Positions 8,174 through 16,910 of a stretch of DNA of 64,000 nucleotides are shown one piece after another. The notes below the pieces were generated by a model, which did not search any database, was not told the origin of the DNA, and saw only the letters and a program-made list of their open reading frames with translations. This DNA is from Holosporales bacterium (GTDB lineage: Bacteria > Pseudomonadota > Alphaproteobacteria > RUG11792). The DNA is taken from contig JAITPA010000025.1 of the NCBI GenBank assembly GCA_031289695.1, forward strand, positions 80,204 through 144,203, in the 5' to 3' direction. Position 1 is the stretch's first letter; the number at the start of each line of letters is the position of its first letter. Both the position numbers and the translations under genes were made by a program.

Positions 8174-9503
8174 GTTTAGAATAGTCCTTATAGGCAGAAC
8201 CAATGTTGGCAAGTCGACTCTCTTCAATCGCTTAACTAATTCTAGGGATGCGATCGTTTTTGATAGAGCAGGAGTTACGAGGGATTTTCGTGAAAAAGAA
8301 ACTCTAATTTGGGACAAATCTGCAGTAATAATCGATACTCCTGGGATGCTTGACTATTCAGAGCATTTTGGGAAGCAGATATCAACTAAGTTAAGTGAAA
8401 CCATACAGTCAGCAGACCTCATTGTATTTGTTCTAGATGGTACCGTTGGAGTTACTGCGCAGGAGGCTGAAATATCAGGTATTTTAAGAAAATCTGGGAA
8501 AGAGGTTATAGTAGCCGTTAATAAATGTGAAAAAGAGAATTTTGTCAAAACTGAAGTTTTGGAACTTGGCTACGATAATGTCATTCAGATATCGGCAGAG
8601 CATGGTATTGGTATTGAAGATCTACTGGCTACAGTGCATCAGTATCTATTCAATCCTGATGAGACTCAGTTTGGTGATAGGAAGGATACCGATGAAGTAA
8701 TTAAATTGGCAATTATAGGACGACCGAATGTTGGAAAATCAGCGCTAGTAAACGTTATATTAGGCGAAAATAAAAGATTGGTAGGAGATTTTGCCGGACT
8801 TACTAGAGAGAGTTTTGCGTTGGATTTTGAGTTTCACGGGAGAAAATTAAAAATAATAGATACGCCAGGGCTCAGGAGAAGTGCGCGTATTACCGATGTT
8901 TTGGAAAAAATTTCTGTTGCCAATTGTAAAAGTGCATACAAGCAAGCTGATGTTGTCATACTGGTGATAGATGCATCATCGCTGATAGTGGGCGAGATAG
9001 AGAAACAGGATTTGACCCTCGCAGCTGAAGTTGTTAAGAACGGAAAATCTATTGTTATAGCTTTTAATAAACAGGATTTAACTCCATATGGGTTAAATGA
9101 TACTCCGAAATTCTTGGAAAGAAATTTTGCAAAAAGTTTTTCGCAATTAAAAGAAGTTCCATTTCTATTTATTTCCGCAGTACATAACAAGAACATAGAT
9201 AAAATGTTGAAAACTAGCATAGCGATATATGATAAACAAAACAGGAAAATAAAGACAATGGAATTAAACAACTGGCTCAAGGCCTTAAACCAAACGGACA
9301 TGTTGCAAAGTGGCTCGGCTAGGTTTAGACTGAAGTATGTGACGCAGGTTCATTCCAATCCGTTAACGTTCCTGGTGTTTACGACCAACGTAAAAAATCT
9401 AAGGGAAGACCACAAGCGGTACGTCGTAAACAAACTTAAAGAGAGTTTTGATTTGGTGGATATTCCTGTTAGAATCAGATATAAATCTTCAACGCCAGTC
9501 TAA
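8148..9503 (+). CDS. der: Ribosome assembly GTPase Der (EngA)
   Basis: A tandem-GTPase factor for 50S subunit maturation. The 451 residues hold two G domains and a C-terminal KH-like domain. The first G domain shows GRTNVGKST and DTPGM, the second GRPNVGKSA and DTPGLR; the KH-like part occupies about 350-451. The G4 motif of the second domain is the normal NKQD. In the first domain it reads NKCE, an Asp-to-Glu change at the guanine-recognition residue. The ATG at 8148 overlaps the end of bamB by 26 bases; a TTG at 8166 would reduce that overlap. Either start keeps the whole family domain. Confidence 0.94.
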   Translation: MEIFVRLDKFRIVLIGRTNVGKSTLFNRLTNSRDAIVFDRAGVTRDFREKETLIWDKSAVIIDTPGMLDYSEHFGKQISTKLSETIQSADLIVFVLDGTVGVTAQEAEISGILRKSGKEVIVAVNKCEKENFVKTEVLELGYDNVIQISAEHGIGIEDLLATVHQYLFNPDETQFGDRKDTDEVIKLAIIGRPNVGKSALVNVILGENKRLVGDFAGLTRESFALDFEFHGRKLKIIDTPGLRRSARITDVLEKISVANCKSAYKQADVVILVIDASSLIVGEIEKQDLTLAAEVVKNGKSIVIAFNKQDLTPYGLNDTPKFLERNFAKSFSQLKEVPFLFISAVHNKNIDKMLKTSIAIYDKQNRKIKTMELNNWLKALNQTDMLQSGSARFRLKYVTQVHSNPLTFLVFTTNVKNLREDHKRYVVNKLKESFDLVDIPVRIRYKSSTPV

Positions 9504-9511
9504 CAGACGAC

Positions 9512-9994
9512 ATGCCCGAGCATCAAATGTCAAATTTCAAGATTGTTGCTAAAAACAGAAGGGCTAGGTTTGATTACGAGATTACGGAAACAGTCGAGGC
9601 TGGAATTATCCTAACTGGATCCGAAATCAAATCCATAAGGAACGGCAGAGTTAGTATCAACGAGTCGTTTGTTGGCACGGTGAATAGATCAATTGAATTG
9701 TATCTGTTCAATGCCGATGTTTCCCTCTGTAAGCAGGCAAGTTACAACAATCATGAACCAAGGCGTCCTCGGGCGTTGCTGTTGCATAAGATTCAGCGAA
9801 CGAAATTCTTAAATGCTATACAACAGAAAGGAATGACAATAGTTCCACTTACAATGTACCTTAATCACCGTGGCATCGTAAAGATCAGTATAGCCCTCGC
9901 CAAAGGTAAGAATGTAGTCGATAAGAGAGAAACAATCAAGCGCAGAGATTGGGCATTGGAGAAGGCAAAGATTATGAAGAAATTCAATAGATAG
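9512..9994 (+). CDS. smpB: SsrA-binding protein SmpB
   Basis: Binds tmRNA and delivers it to stalled ribosomes for trans-translation. The protein is 160 residues from 9512, or 155 from the ATG at 9527, which fits the family slightly better (it opens MSNFKIVAKNRRARFDYEI). Conserved features seen are the GSEIKSIRNGR block, NESFV, YNNHEPRRPRALLLHK and a basic C-terminal tail (RDWALEKAKIMKKFNR). The tmRNA gene itself is not in the window. It lies 8 bases after der and 3 bases before truA. Confidence 0.93.
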   Translation: MPEHQMSNFKIVAKNRRARFDYEITETVEAGIILTGSEIKSIRNGRVSINESFVGTVNRSIELYLFNADVSLCKQASYNNHEPRRPRALLLHKIQRTKFLNAIQQKGMTIVPLTMYLNHRGIVKISIALAKGKNVVDKRETIKRRDWALEKAKIMKKFNR

Positions 9995-9997
9995 GCT

Positions 9998-10759
9998 ATG
10001 AGAATCAAGCTTACTGTCGAATATGATGGTTTAGGGTTTTGCGGTTGGCAGAAGCAAGATTGTCAGACGTCTGTTCAGGAAACAATAGAGCTCGCTATTT
10101 CGAAGGTTTTTAATGGTATAGAAAAAATTGAACTCTACGGCGCTGGCAGAACGGATTCAGGTGTGCATGCAACAGGCCAGGTTGCTCATTTTGATATAAC
10201 CGATAGTAGTCTTATAAATCTTTGGAATAGAAATCTTTCGAAACTTTTAGTGGCTATAAATTTTTATCTTATCGACAAACGAATATCTATAATAAACATT
10301 CAAGTTGTTCCAGATGATTTTCATGCCAGATTTTCAGCGAAAATGAGACATTACAGATATATCATTTTTAACAGGGCGGTTAGGTCCGTAATTCATGAGA
10401 ATAGGGCTTGGCATGTTCCGAGGTTGTTGGATGAATCTAAAATGAATGAGGCCGCTCAACAACTGATTGGAACCAATGATTTGTCTTCTTTTAGGTCAGT
10501 TAGTTGTGGAGCAAAAAGTCCGATAAAAACCATATCCAGAGCTATAGTGCAAAGAGAAGGAGATTTCGTTGTAATTGATATTTCAGCAAAATCATTTCTT
10601 CATAACCAAGTTCGAATCACCGTTGGAACATTAGTGAAGATAGGGCACGGTAACGAAAATGTTGATTATATTAGTCTTTTGTTAGAAGCTAGAGATAGAA
10701 CCATCGCTGGAGTTACAGCGCCTTCCCATGGACTTTATTTAAACTGGATTGATTATTGA
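9998..10759 (+). CDS. truA: tRNA pseudouridine(38-40) synthase
   Basis: Isomerises uridines 38-40 in the anticodon arm of tRNA. At 253 residues it is full length. The catalytic aspartate sits in GAGRTDSGVHA near residue 53. The family phrases FHARFSAKMRHYRY and FLHNQVRITVGTL are present. Its TGA stop is part of the TTGA overlap that starts the next gene, implying translational coupling. Confidence 0.94.
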   Translation: MRIKLTVEYDGLGFCGWQKQDCQTSVQETIELAISKVFNGIEKIELYGAGRTDSGVHATGQVAHFDITDSSLINLWNRNLSKLLVAINFYLIDKRISIINIQVVPDDFHARFSAKMRHYRYIIFNRAVRSVIHENRAWHVPRLLDESKMNEAAQQLIGTNDLSSFRSVSCGAKSPIKTISRAIVQREGDFVVIDISAKSFLHNQVRITVGTLVKIGHGNENVDYISLLLEARDRTIAGVTAPSHGLYLNWIDY

Positions 10760-11544
10760 TAATTGTTCACGAAAAAACAAATGCATCACTTGCGACTAGA
10801 ATAGCGGCAAGACTTTGTTGTGATGCAATAGAGCTAGAGCTGCCAGTATTTTCAAATGGGGAAATAGACATAAAATACTCATGTGGGCCGTTTGATAGGG
10901 CAATTGTGATTTTTTCAAAAACGCCTGATATCAACAGACAGATTGTCGAGTTTATGATGATGGTTCATATGTGCAGGCACTGCAAAATCATAGATGCTGT
11001 TGTTCCTTATATCCCATATTCCAGACAGGAAAAATTGGATGCTCTGCCGATGAAACTCCTGAGATCAGTCATAACATTAGACATGCATCAACCCAATGGC
11101 GCTTCGCGAAACATTATCAATGTACTTCCGCACGAAATTTTTGGCAGCTTATTTTTGGAGCAGAAAGATTTGGTGATCGTAGCTCCTGATATTGGGGGAC
11201 GCCATAGGGTTTCTCATTTTGCCGCATACTTAGGCACAAAGGATGTTGTATTTATCGATAAACAAACTGGCCGTTACGAAAACATGGATATTGTGAATGG
11301 CAGAAATTGCCTCATAGTTGACGACATAGTCGACAGTGGCAAGACAATTAAATGTGCTGCAGAAATGCTAAAATCTCACGGAGCAGTGGATGTGGATGTT
11401 TGCGTTTCCCACGGTTTTTTTGGTAATTACCAGCATAGTCTTGAGATCAGAAAAATGTACATTTCCGAGAGTTATCCGAGTTCTAAGTTTGCAACGCGGC
11501 TCCAGATGGATTGGGCTATGGCCAGAAATTTATTGCTCATTTAA
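10756..11544 (+). CDS. prs: Shortened, degenerate ribose-phosphate pyrophosphokinase (PRPP synthetase-like)
   Basis: Two stacked phosphoribosyltransferase-fold domains of the PRPP synthetase family in only 262 residues; the family norm is about 310. Recognisable parts are an N-terminal FSNGEI, PYIPYSRQEK, LDMHQ, SPDIGG-like PDIGGRHRVSH, and the PRPP loop LIVDDIVDSGKTI. The segment between RQEK and LDMH is about a dozen residues shorter than usual. The PDIGGVVRARA-KR flexible loop that carries catalytic Lys and Arg is not conserved, and the usual C-terminal tail is absent. It starts at a TTG overlapping the truA stop (TTGA); no in-frame ATG is available nearby. Synthase activity is therefore uncertain. 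Confidence 0.75.
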   Translation: MIIVHEKTNASLATRIAARLCCDAIELELPVFSNGEIDIKYSCGPFDRAIVIFSKTPDINRQIVEFMMMVHMCRHCKIIDAVVPYIPYSRQEKLDALPMKLLRSVITLDMHQPNGASRNIINVLPHEIFGSLFLEQKDLVIVAPDIGGRHRVSHFAAYLGTKDVVFIDKQTGRYENMDIVNGRNCLIVDDIVDSGKTIKCAAEMLKSHGAVDVDVCVSHGFFGNYQHSLEIRKMYISESYPSSKFATRLQMDWAMARNLLLI

Positions 11545-11561
11545 CTGGGTCATGATACACT
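11533..11561 (+). promoter_or_regulatory. Possible promoter of tRNA-Gly
   Basis: TTGCTC (11533-11538) and TACACT (11556-11561) with a 17-nt gap, ending 15 bases before the tRNA 5' end. It overlaps the last codons of prs. Confidence 0.4.
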
Positions 11562-11576
11562 ACACGTTGTGGTGTT

Positions 11577-11651
11577 GCGGGTATAGCTCAGTGGTAGAGC
11601 ACAACCTTGCCAAGGTTGGGGTCGAGGGTTCGAATCCCTTTGCCCGCTCCA
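11577..11651 (+). tRNA. tRNA-Gly(GCC)
   Basis: The 7-bp acceptor stem GCGGGTA/TGCCCGC folds with a full D arm, an anticodon stem of ACCTTGCCAAGGT type with loop TTGCCAA (anticodon GCC) and the T arm GAGGGTTCGAATCCCTT. The discriminator is T and CCA is encoded. Confidence 0.97.
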
Positions 11652-11687
11652 ATTTTGATATGTTTGTTTTTTTGTGAGTGTTGACTT

Positions 11688-11855
11688 ATGGCCAAAGGTC
11701 CTGTTGTTACGATCAAGTTGCTTAGTTCTGCCGGTACCGGATATTTTTATGTTACTAAAAAAAATCCGAGGACGATGGCAGAGAAACTTGAAATGAAAAA
11801 ATATGATCCGAAGATCAGGAAACACGTGATCTTTAAAGAGCATAAAATTAAATAG
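11688..11855 (+). CDS. rpmG: 50S ribosomal protein L33
   Basis: A 55-residue basic protein of the large subunit. It opens [18 protein letters not shown] and continues [11 protein letters not shown], the alphaproteobacterial L33 pattern without zinc-binding cysteines. It ends in [11 protein letters not shown]. Its stop (TAG at 11853-11855) lies one base before the ychF ATG. The tRNA-Gly gene immediately upstream may share its transcript. Confidence 0.95.
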   Translation: MAKGPVVTIKLLSSAGTGYFYVTKKNPRTMAEKLEMKKYDPKIRKHVIFKEHKIK

Positions 11856-11856
11856 T

Positions 11857-12951
11857 ATGGGGTTCAATTGCGGAATAGTCGGGTTGCCAAATGTTGGAAA
11901 ATCTACTCTCTTTAATGCTTTGACTTCTACGGCGACGGCTGAGTCTGCGAATTATCCTTTCTGTACGATAGAGCCAAATGTTGGACGTATTGCAGTTCCA
12001 GATGAAAGGCTCAAGAAGTTAGCGACCGTTGCGAATTCAAAAGTTGTTGTTCCAACTCAGCTTGAGTTTGTCGATATTGCTGGAATAGTAAAGGGAGCCA
12101 GCAATGGCGAAGGGCTTGGAAACAAATTTCTCGCGAACATAAGAGAGACAGACGCGATTTTGCAGGTCGTTCGATGCTTTGATAACGACGACATAACTCA
12201 CGTTTCTGGCGCTATTGATCCAATTTCTGATATAGAGGTCATTGAGACAGAGCTTCTTCTTGCTGACTTGGAGAGTGTTGAAGGAAGAATTCCGAACTTA
12301 GAAAAGAAAGCGAAATCTGGAGATAAATCGGCAAAAGAGATACTGGAAGTTTTATTGCTTGTATATGAAGTTTTAAAGGAAGGTCGATTTGCTATCGAAA
12401 CAAAACTTCCTATAGACAAAAAACCATTGCTTAAACAACTACAGTTAATCACAACTAAACCGATGATGTATATTTGTAATGTCGCTGAATCTGACGTTCT
12501 TGTTGGTAATTCATATACAGAAAAGGTTAAAGCCAGGGTTGGAGAGGATAGGGTTGTTATGATTTCTGCGGCGATAGAAGCGGAAATATCGATACTAGAT
12601 GGTGAGGAAGAGAAATTGGAATTCTTGAGCAGCATTGGTCTTTCAACGGCGGGGTTATCGAGGGTCGTGAAGCATGGATACGATCTGCTGGGACTTATAA
12701 CATATTTTACTGTTGGCCCAAAGGAAGCGAGAGCGTGGACGATAAAAACCGGAACGAAGGCTCCTGGGGCCGCTGGGGAAATCCACACTGATTTTGAAAG
12801 GGGATTCATCTGCGCGGAGACTGTACCTTGGAAAGAATACGTAGATTGCGGCGGAGAATATGGATCAAAATTGCAGGGGAAACTTAGATTAGAAGGCAAA
12901 GATTACGTAGTTCAAGATGGGGATGTTATGCACTTCCAGTTCAATGTGTAG
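11857..12951 (+). CDS. ychF: Ribosome-binding ATPase YchF
   Basis: Obg-family P-loop protein that hydrolyses ATP and binds ribosomes. The 364 residues carry [14 protein letters not shown] at the start, [10 protein letters not shown] as switch II, a coiled-coil insert (about 130-200) and the C-terminal TGS domain with [10 protein letters not shown] near the end. It is full length and follows rpmG by one base. Its last bases overlap truB. Confidence 0.95.
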   Translation: MGFNCGIVGLPNVGKSTLFNALTSTATAESANYPFCTIEPNVGRIAVPDERLKKLATVANSKVVVPTQLEFVDIAGIVKGASNGEGLGNKFLANIRETDAILQVVRCFDNDDITHVSGAIDPISDIEVIETELLLADLESVEGRIPNLEKKAKSGDKSAKEILEVLLLVYEVLKEGRFAIETKLPIDKKPLLKQLQLITTKPMMYICNVAESDVLVGNSYTEKVKARVGEDRVVMISAAIEAEISILDGEEEKLEFLSSIGLSTAGLSRVVKHGYDLLGLITYFTVGPKEARAWTIKTGTKAPGAAGEIHTDFERGFICAETVPWKEYVDCGGEYGSKLQGKLRLEGKDYVVQDGDVMHFQFNV

Positions 12952-13645
12952 CGACACGGAGCTTTCCGGGTTTTTGGTGATTGATAAGCTAGAGGGGAAA
13001 ACATCAGCATTTATAGATTTTCTATGTAAGAAGAAACTAGGTGTTAAAAAAGTTGGCCATCTCGGGACACTCGATCCATTCGCCACAGGTGTGTTGGTTA
13101 TCGCGATTAACAAGGCAACAAGGGCTATAAGATACATAAAGCCGATTAGCAAAGTTTATGAGTTTGTTGTAAAGTTCGGGGAGCAGACAACGACGGGAGA
13201 TAAGACTGGCGAGGTTGTAAAGACCGATTCAAGTTACCCAGATATGAATGCTTTGGAAAATGTCTTGACTAATTTCACAGGAGAAATTAATCAGGTGCCT
13301 CACGCTTTTTCGGCGATTAAGGTGAATGGAAAAAGAGCGTACCAATTGGCTAGGAAGGGAATTGTTCCTGAAATTGCTCCCAGGAAAACGACTGTATTTG
13401 ACATAAAGATTTTGAAGCAATTAGATTGTAGAATGTTTAGTTTAACGGCAACTGTGTCTCCAGGAACGTACATAAGGAGCTTATGCGAAGACATAGCAAA
13501 GGCACTTGATACGGTCGGCCACGCATGGGCTTTGCGTCGAATCGCAGATGGGCAATTTTCAATCGATCAGGCTATATCGATTGATTGTATTAACGAGTGC
13601 GACATCATACCAATTGATCGAGTTGTTACATGCGAACAGTCGTGA
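12944..13645 (+). CDS. truB: tRNA pseudouridine(55) synthase
   Basis: Makes the universal T-loop pseudouridine 55. The catalytic aspartate is in HLGTLDPFATGVL and the KVYEF, HAFSAIKVNGKRAY and PGTYIRSLCED blocks are all present. From the ATG at 12944 the protein has 233 residues. Typical TruB is near 300, so the C-terminal PUA-like domain is largely absent. The longer in-frame start at 12917 lies deep in ychF and adds nothing conserved, so the start giving an 8-base overlap was chosen. Confidence 0.92.
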   Translation: MCSDTELSGFLVIDKLEGKTSAFIDFLCKKKLGVKKVGHLGTLDPFATGVLVIAINKATRAIRYIKPISKVYEFVVKFGEQTTTGDKTGEVVKTDSSYPDMNALENVLTNFTGEINQVPHAFSAIKVNGKRAYQLARKGIVPEIAPRKTTVFDIKILKQLDCRMFSLTATVSPGTYIRSLCEDIAKALDTVGHAWALRRIADGQFSIDQAISIDCINECDIIPIDRVVTCEQS

Positions 13646-13666
13646 TTTCGCATCCCGTCCTTTGCG

Positions 13667-14326
13667 TTAATGCACCATTTTGGTCGTATTGTAGCGATCA
13701 AAAGCATTTATCTCCATTATCTCTGCGATCATATCTGAGCGATCTTTGATGCTGACAGTCTCCAATAAAGATTGCTTTTCGCTCGAGTTAAATGGAAACG
13801 CCATCGTCAGCGCTGAAACTAAAATACTAGGTGGTGTGTCTTTTAATTCTTTCCAATTCGGCGATATCGATAAATTCCTGAAATAAACATTTAGTGCGCC
13901 CATTAATCTGTCATTATCAGATTCTTGGATTTCAAAACTTTTGTTAATGTCAATTAAAAACTTGTCGTAGGATACGACGACCCTTTCTATTCCAGTTGCA
14001 TCAATCGGAGGCTCGTCAATTATTTCGAAACGGCAAACCCCATACAGGTTAATCGATATTTCTCCTTCTGAAAAACTAACTTCCATGATTCGTCCAGCGC
14101 AACCTATCTTGAACATCTTCGATGGTTCACTCTGAAAGCTTTGCACAATCGCAATAACGTTGTTCTCGACAATTTCTTGCGCAACCACAGAATAATCCTG
14201 ATCGCTTATAACCATCGGTAGCTGTGAACTCGGCATAAGAATAGTCGACTTGACTTTGAATACTGGTAAAACGGTCGGAAGGTCACCCATCAGGATATAG
14301 AAACAAAAACCCTCATTACTAATCAT
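13667..14326 (-). CDS. LON substrate-binding-domain protein
   Basis: A stand-alone LON N-terminal-type domain without the AAA or protease parts. The pattern LPVFKVKSTILMPSSQLPM near the start, GCAGRI and LYGVCRFEI match the substrate-binding domain. From the ATG at 14324-14326 it has 219 residues; another possible start is ATG at 14290. The upstream TTG/ATG frame to 14353 is unlikely. Such proteins are common in Alphaproteobacteria and have no firmly assigned function. It is convergent with truB and divergent from ssb. Confidence 0.8.
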   Translation of the reverse strand: MISNEGFCFYILMGDLPTVLPVFKVKSTILMPSSQLPMVISDQDYSVVAQEIVENNVIAIVQSFQSEPSKMFKIGCAGRIMEVSFSEGEISINLYGVCRFEIIDEPPIDATGIERVVVSYDKFLIDINKSFEIQESDNDRLMGALNVYFRNLSISPNWKELKDTPPSILVSALTMAFPFNSSEKQSLLETVSIKDRSDMIAEIMEINAFDRYNTTKMVH

Positions 14327-14412
14327 ACCACCAGCTTGTAAAAAAATCCACAAAACAGAAAAATGAAGATATATAATATTTTAGTTATTTTATCATCGTA
14401 AGGTTGTTGAGC

Positions 14413-14838
14413 ATGGCTGGAACATTAAACAAGGTAATTCTAATCGGAAATTTAGGGAAAGATCCAGAAATTCGCTTTTTGCCGGATGGGTCGAAAGTTG
14501 CATCTTTTTCGTTGGCGACTGGTGAAACATGGAAAGATAAAATGTCAGGAGAAAGGAAAGAAAAAACTGAATGGCATAGAATCTCTGTTTTTAATGAAAA
14601 ATTGGTTGATGTGCTAGAAAAGTATGTTAGGAAAGGCTCAAAGATTTATTTGGAAGGGCAGATGCAGACCAGAAAATGGAATGATCAAGGTGGGGTTGAG
14701 CGGCATACGACTGAAGTTGTCATTGGTAAGTTCCGTGGGGAACTGGTTATGCTCGATCCTAGAAAATCCGATATTGAGTTTGATGCGAGGTCTGATGAAA
14801 CGCCGAAGGATATTCCGATAGATGACATACCATTCTAG
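14413..14838 (+). CDS. ssb: Single-stranded DNA-binding protein
   Basis: Binds ssDNA during replication, recombination and repair. From the ATG at 14413 the protein has 141 residues with an OB fold opening MAGTLNKVILIGNLGKDPEIR. It contains the TEWHRISVFNEKL block and the acidic C-terminal tail DDIPF that docks partner proteins. The linker is short. Two in-frame TTG codons upstream (14404, 14407) are less likely starts. A TATAAT at 14372-14377 lies in the divergent intergenic region. Confidence 0.96.
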   Translation: MAGTLNKVILIGNLGKDPEIRFLPDGSKVASFSLATGETWKDKMSGERKEKTEWHRISVFNEKLVDVLEKYVRKGSKIYLEGQMQTRKWNDQGGVERHTTEVVIGKFRGELVMLDPRKSDIEFDARSDETPKDIPIDDIPF

Positions 14839-14852
14839 TCCAAGGTATAGTC

Positions 14853-15638
14853 ATGAAAGTATCAGTTCTCGGGGCCACCGGAGCTATGGGTGGGCTCGTC
14901 ATTAAATCTGCTCTCCAGGAAGGCGGGATAAGTGTTGCCAACAAAATTTCGAGTAGCGATGATGTCTGCAATTTATTTGTTGATACTGACGTGATAGTCG
15001 ATTTTTCGTGTCCATTTGCAACGGAGTCTATGCTGAGATATGCTTCGTCTAATGGCACTCAGATACCACTCGTTATCGGAACAACGGGGCTTTCTAAAAT
15101 TCATAAAGATTTAATGGAGAAATGTTCTCAAACTGTGCCTGTGTTTCATTCTCCAAACATGAGTTTCCTGGTCGCGATTATGAACTCAGTCCTATATATG
15201 CTTGGGAAGTTATTAGATGAAGACTTTGATGTTGAGGTCTTAGAGAGCCATCACAGATTGAAAAAAGACGCTCCATCAGGAACAGCAATTATGTTTGGAC
15301 ACACAGTTGCAGGGGCAAGGAACAGAAATCTTGATGATGTTGCAAATTTTATTAGATATGGAATTATCGAGCAAAGGAAACGAGGCGAAATTGGATTTGC
15401 TGTCCAGAGATGTGGATCGGTCGTTGGAACTCACGAAGTGAGTTTTGTTGGCAGCTGTGAGAATATCAAAGTGAAGCATGAGGCAAGCTCGAAAGAAATT
15501 TTTGCCAGAGGAGCAATACAGGTTGCAAAGTGGATTATCAATCAATGTAACGGACTGTACTCAATGAACGATTTCACAAAGGACGTTACAATTCCTGTGT
15601 TGAATGCATTGTCCAGAGAATTTTTTGAAAAACAATGA
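14853..15638 (+). CDS. dapB: 4-hydroxy-tetrahydrodipicolinate reductase
   Basis: NAD(P)H-dependent step of the diaminopimelate/lysine pathway, needed for peptidoglycan. The 261 residues show the N-terminal dinucleotide-binding motif VLGATGAMGGLV, the GTTGLS segment, and the catalytic ESHHRLKKDAPSGTA. It is full length and 14 bases downstream of ssb. With ddl and uppS it indicates that peptidoglycan is made. Confidence 0.95.
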   Translation: MKVSVLGATGAMGGLVIKSALQEGGISVANKISSSDDVCNLFVDTDVIVDFSCPFATESMLRYASSNGTQIPLVIGTTGLSKIHKDLMEKCSQTVPVFHSPNMSFLVAIMNSVLYMLGKLLDEDFDVEVLESHHRLKKDAPSGTAIMFGHTVAGARNRNLDDVANFIRYGIIEQRKRGEIGFAVQRCGSVVGTHEVSFVGSCENIKVKHEASSKEIFARGAIQVAKWIINQCNGLYSMNDFTKDVTIPVLNALSREFFEKQ

Positions 15639-15652
15639 AGCAATGAGACCAT

Positions 15653-15668
15653 GTTGCATATATGCAAC
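15653..15668. repeat. Perfect 16-bp palindrome, candidate operator
   Basis: GTTGCATATATGCAAC reads the same on both strands. It lies between dapB and the promoter of the small secreted protein, followed by two copies of TGACAAT (15673 and 15684). It may be a regulator-binding site; no factor can be named. Confidence 0.45.
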
Positions 15669-15727
15669 TTCGTGACAATTTTTTGACAATACAGTGAAAA
15701 TTTTAAAGCTTTATTGATCGGTTGTTT

Positions 15728-15736
15728 TGGTATAAT
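15728..15736 (+). promoter_or_regulatory. Extended -10 promoter of the small secreted protein gene
   Basis: TGGTATAAT is a consensus extended -10 element. No good -35 is visible 17 bases upstream, as is usual for this class. The predicted start near 15743 gives a leader of about 50 nt with GGAG before the ATG at 15794. Confidence 0.6.
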
Positions 15737-15793
15737 GTATTCAAGAGGTGCCGCGTTTGGTTGGCATTTGAGTTAAAAATTTTGGAGAAAAAA

Positions 15794-16072
15794 ATGAAGA
15801 AGTTCGCAGTATTAATGCTGGTGGCGGCTTTTTGTGGAAGCGCGTATGCTGAAGATTCAGTCGATAATGAGGTAAAGGATGAAACACCTGCCGCTGATTC
15901 AAGTGGCAAGGTGGATGATGAAGTATCTACTGGTGAAGACGGCAAAAAAGGAAACAAAGTAATTAAGCCTAAGAGAAAGGTGCACAATTGTGAAACGTCA
16001 AAGATGACGGAAGAATTGAATCAGGCAGCGTCGGCGAAGCCTGAGGAGCCGGCTAAGGACGAGTCGAAGTAA
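15794..16072 (+). CDS. Small charged exported protein, unknown function
   Basis: A 92-residue protein with a clear Sec signal peptide (MKKFAVLMLVAAFCGSAYA, cleavage before Glu20). The mature part of about 73 residues is rich in Lys, Glu, Asp, Ser and Ala and looks disordered. A single cysteine lies in HNCETSK. No family is recognised. The ATG has a GGAG ribosome site at 15784. A strong extended -10 promoter precedes it and a Rho-independent terminator follows directly, so it is a stand-alone, probably well-expressed unit. A periplasmic role is inferred from the signal peptide only. Confidence 0.75.
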   Translation: MKKFAVLMLVAAFCGSAYAEDSVDNEVKDETPAADSSGKVDDEVSTGEDGKKGNKVIKPKRKVHNCETSKMTEELNQAASAKPEEPAKDESK

Positions 16073-16080
16073 GATTTTTG

Positions 16081-16110
16081 AGAGCCGCATTTTTGCGGCT
16101 CTTTCATTTT
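16081..16110 (+). terminator. Rho-independent terminator
   Basis: A perfect 9-bp stem AGAGCCGCA/TGCGGCTCT with a TTTT loop is followed by TTCATTTT. It lies 8 bases after the stop of the small secreted protein and 20 bases before map. Confidence 0.88.
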
Positions 16111-16129
16111 GGTTTAATTTAGTTTTTTT

Positions 16130-16861
16130 ATGGATCGGTCTGATATCTGTGGAATGGCGGTTGCTTGTGAGTTGGCAAAAGGTGTTCTGGATTTTATAGA
16201 GTCCTTTGTTGTCAGTGGAGTGTCAACTGGTGAGTTAGACGATCTTTGTAGTGATTTCATAAAGTCGAATGGCGCTGTTTCTGCAACACTGGGATACAAT
16301 GGGTTTCCAAAATCGATCTGCACGTCGGTAAACAATGTTGTCTGCCATGGGATACCGGGACCTTACAGACTCAAATCAGGAGATATCGTAAACATAGACG
16401 TAACTGTGGTAGTTGATGGATGGCATGGAGATACGAGCAGGATGTTCGTTATTGGAGGATGTACTAAGTTAGCAGAGAAATTAGTTGATGTTGCAAAACG
16501 GGCATTGGCTGTTGGAATAGACGCTGTGCGGCCTTATGGATATATAGGAGACATTGGGGCTGCGATTCAGAGATTTGTCGACAGGTATGGTTTCTCAGTT
16601 GTAAGAGATTATTGTGGCCACGGCATCGGACGAAATTTTCATCAGGAGCCGACAATTGTGCACTACGATACCCATGAGAAAGGTTCGCAGATTATACCAG
16701 GCATGTTTTTTACGATAGAACCGATGGTAAACGCAGGTGGCTATAAAACGAAGGTTTTAAACGATGGTTGGACTGTGGTGACAGTCGATAAATCACTATC
16801 AGCCCAGTTTGAACATACTATAGCCGTAAATGAAAATTCCGTTGAAATTTTGACTTTGTAA
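16130..16861 (+). CDS. map: Type I methionine aminopeptidase
   Basis: Removes the initiator methionine from nascent proteins. At 243 residues it is full length. The metal ligands are visible: the two aspartates in NIDVTVVVDGWHGDTSR, His in CGHGIGRNFHQEP, Glu in FFTIEPMVNAG and Glu in AQFEHTIAV. It lies just after a terminator, so it may have its own promoter or depend on read-through. Confidence 0.94.
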   Translation: MDRSDICGMAVACELAKGVLDFIESFVVSGVSTGELDDLCSDFIKSNGAVSATLGYNGFPKSICTSVNNVVCHGIPGPYRLKSGDIVNIDVTVVVDGWHGDTSRMFVIGGCTKLAEKLVDVAKRALAVGIDAVRPYGYIGDIGAAIQRFVDRYGFSVVRDYCGHGIGRNFHQEPTIVHYDTHEKGSQIIPGMFFTIEPMVNAGGYKTKVLNDGWTVVTVDKSLSAQFEHTIAVNENSVEILTL

Positions 16862-16910
16862 CAATTTGTAACAATTTATCAGAAGTCGTTGTAGTGCGTT
16901 ATCGCATAGA

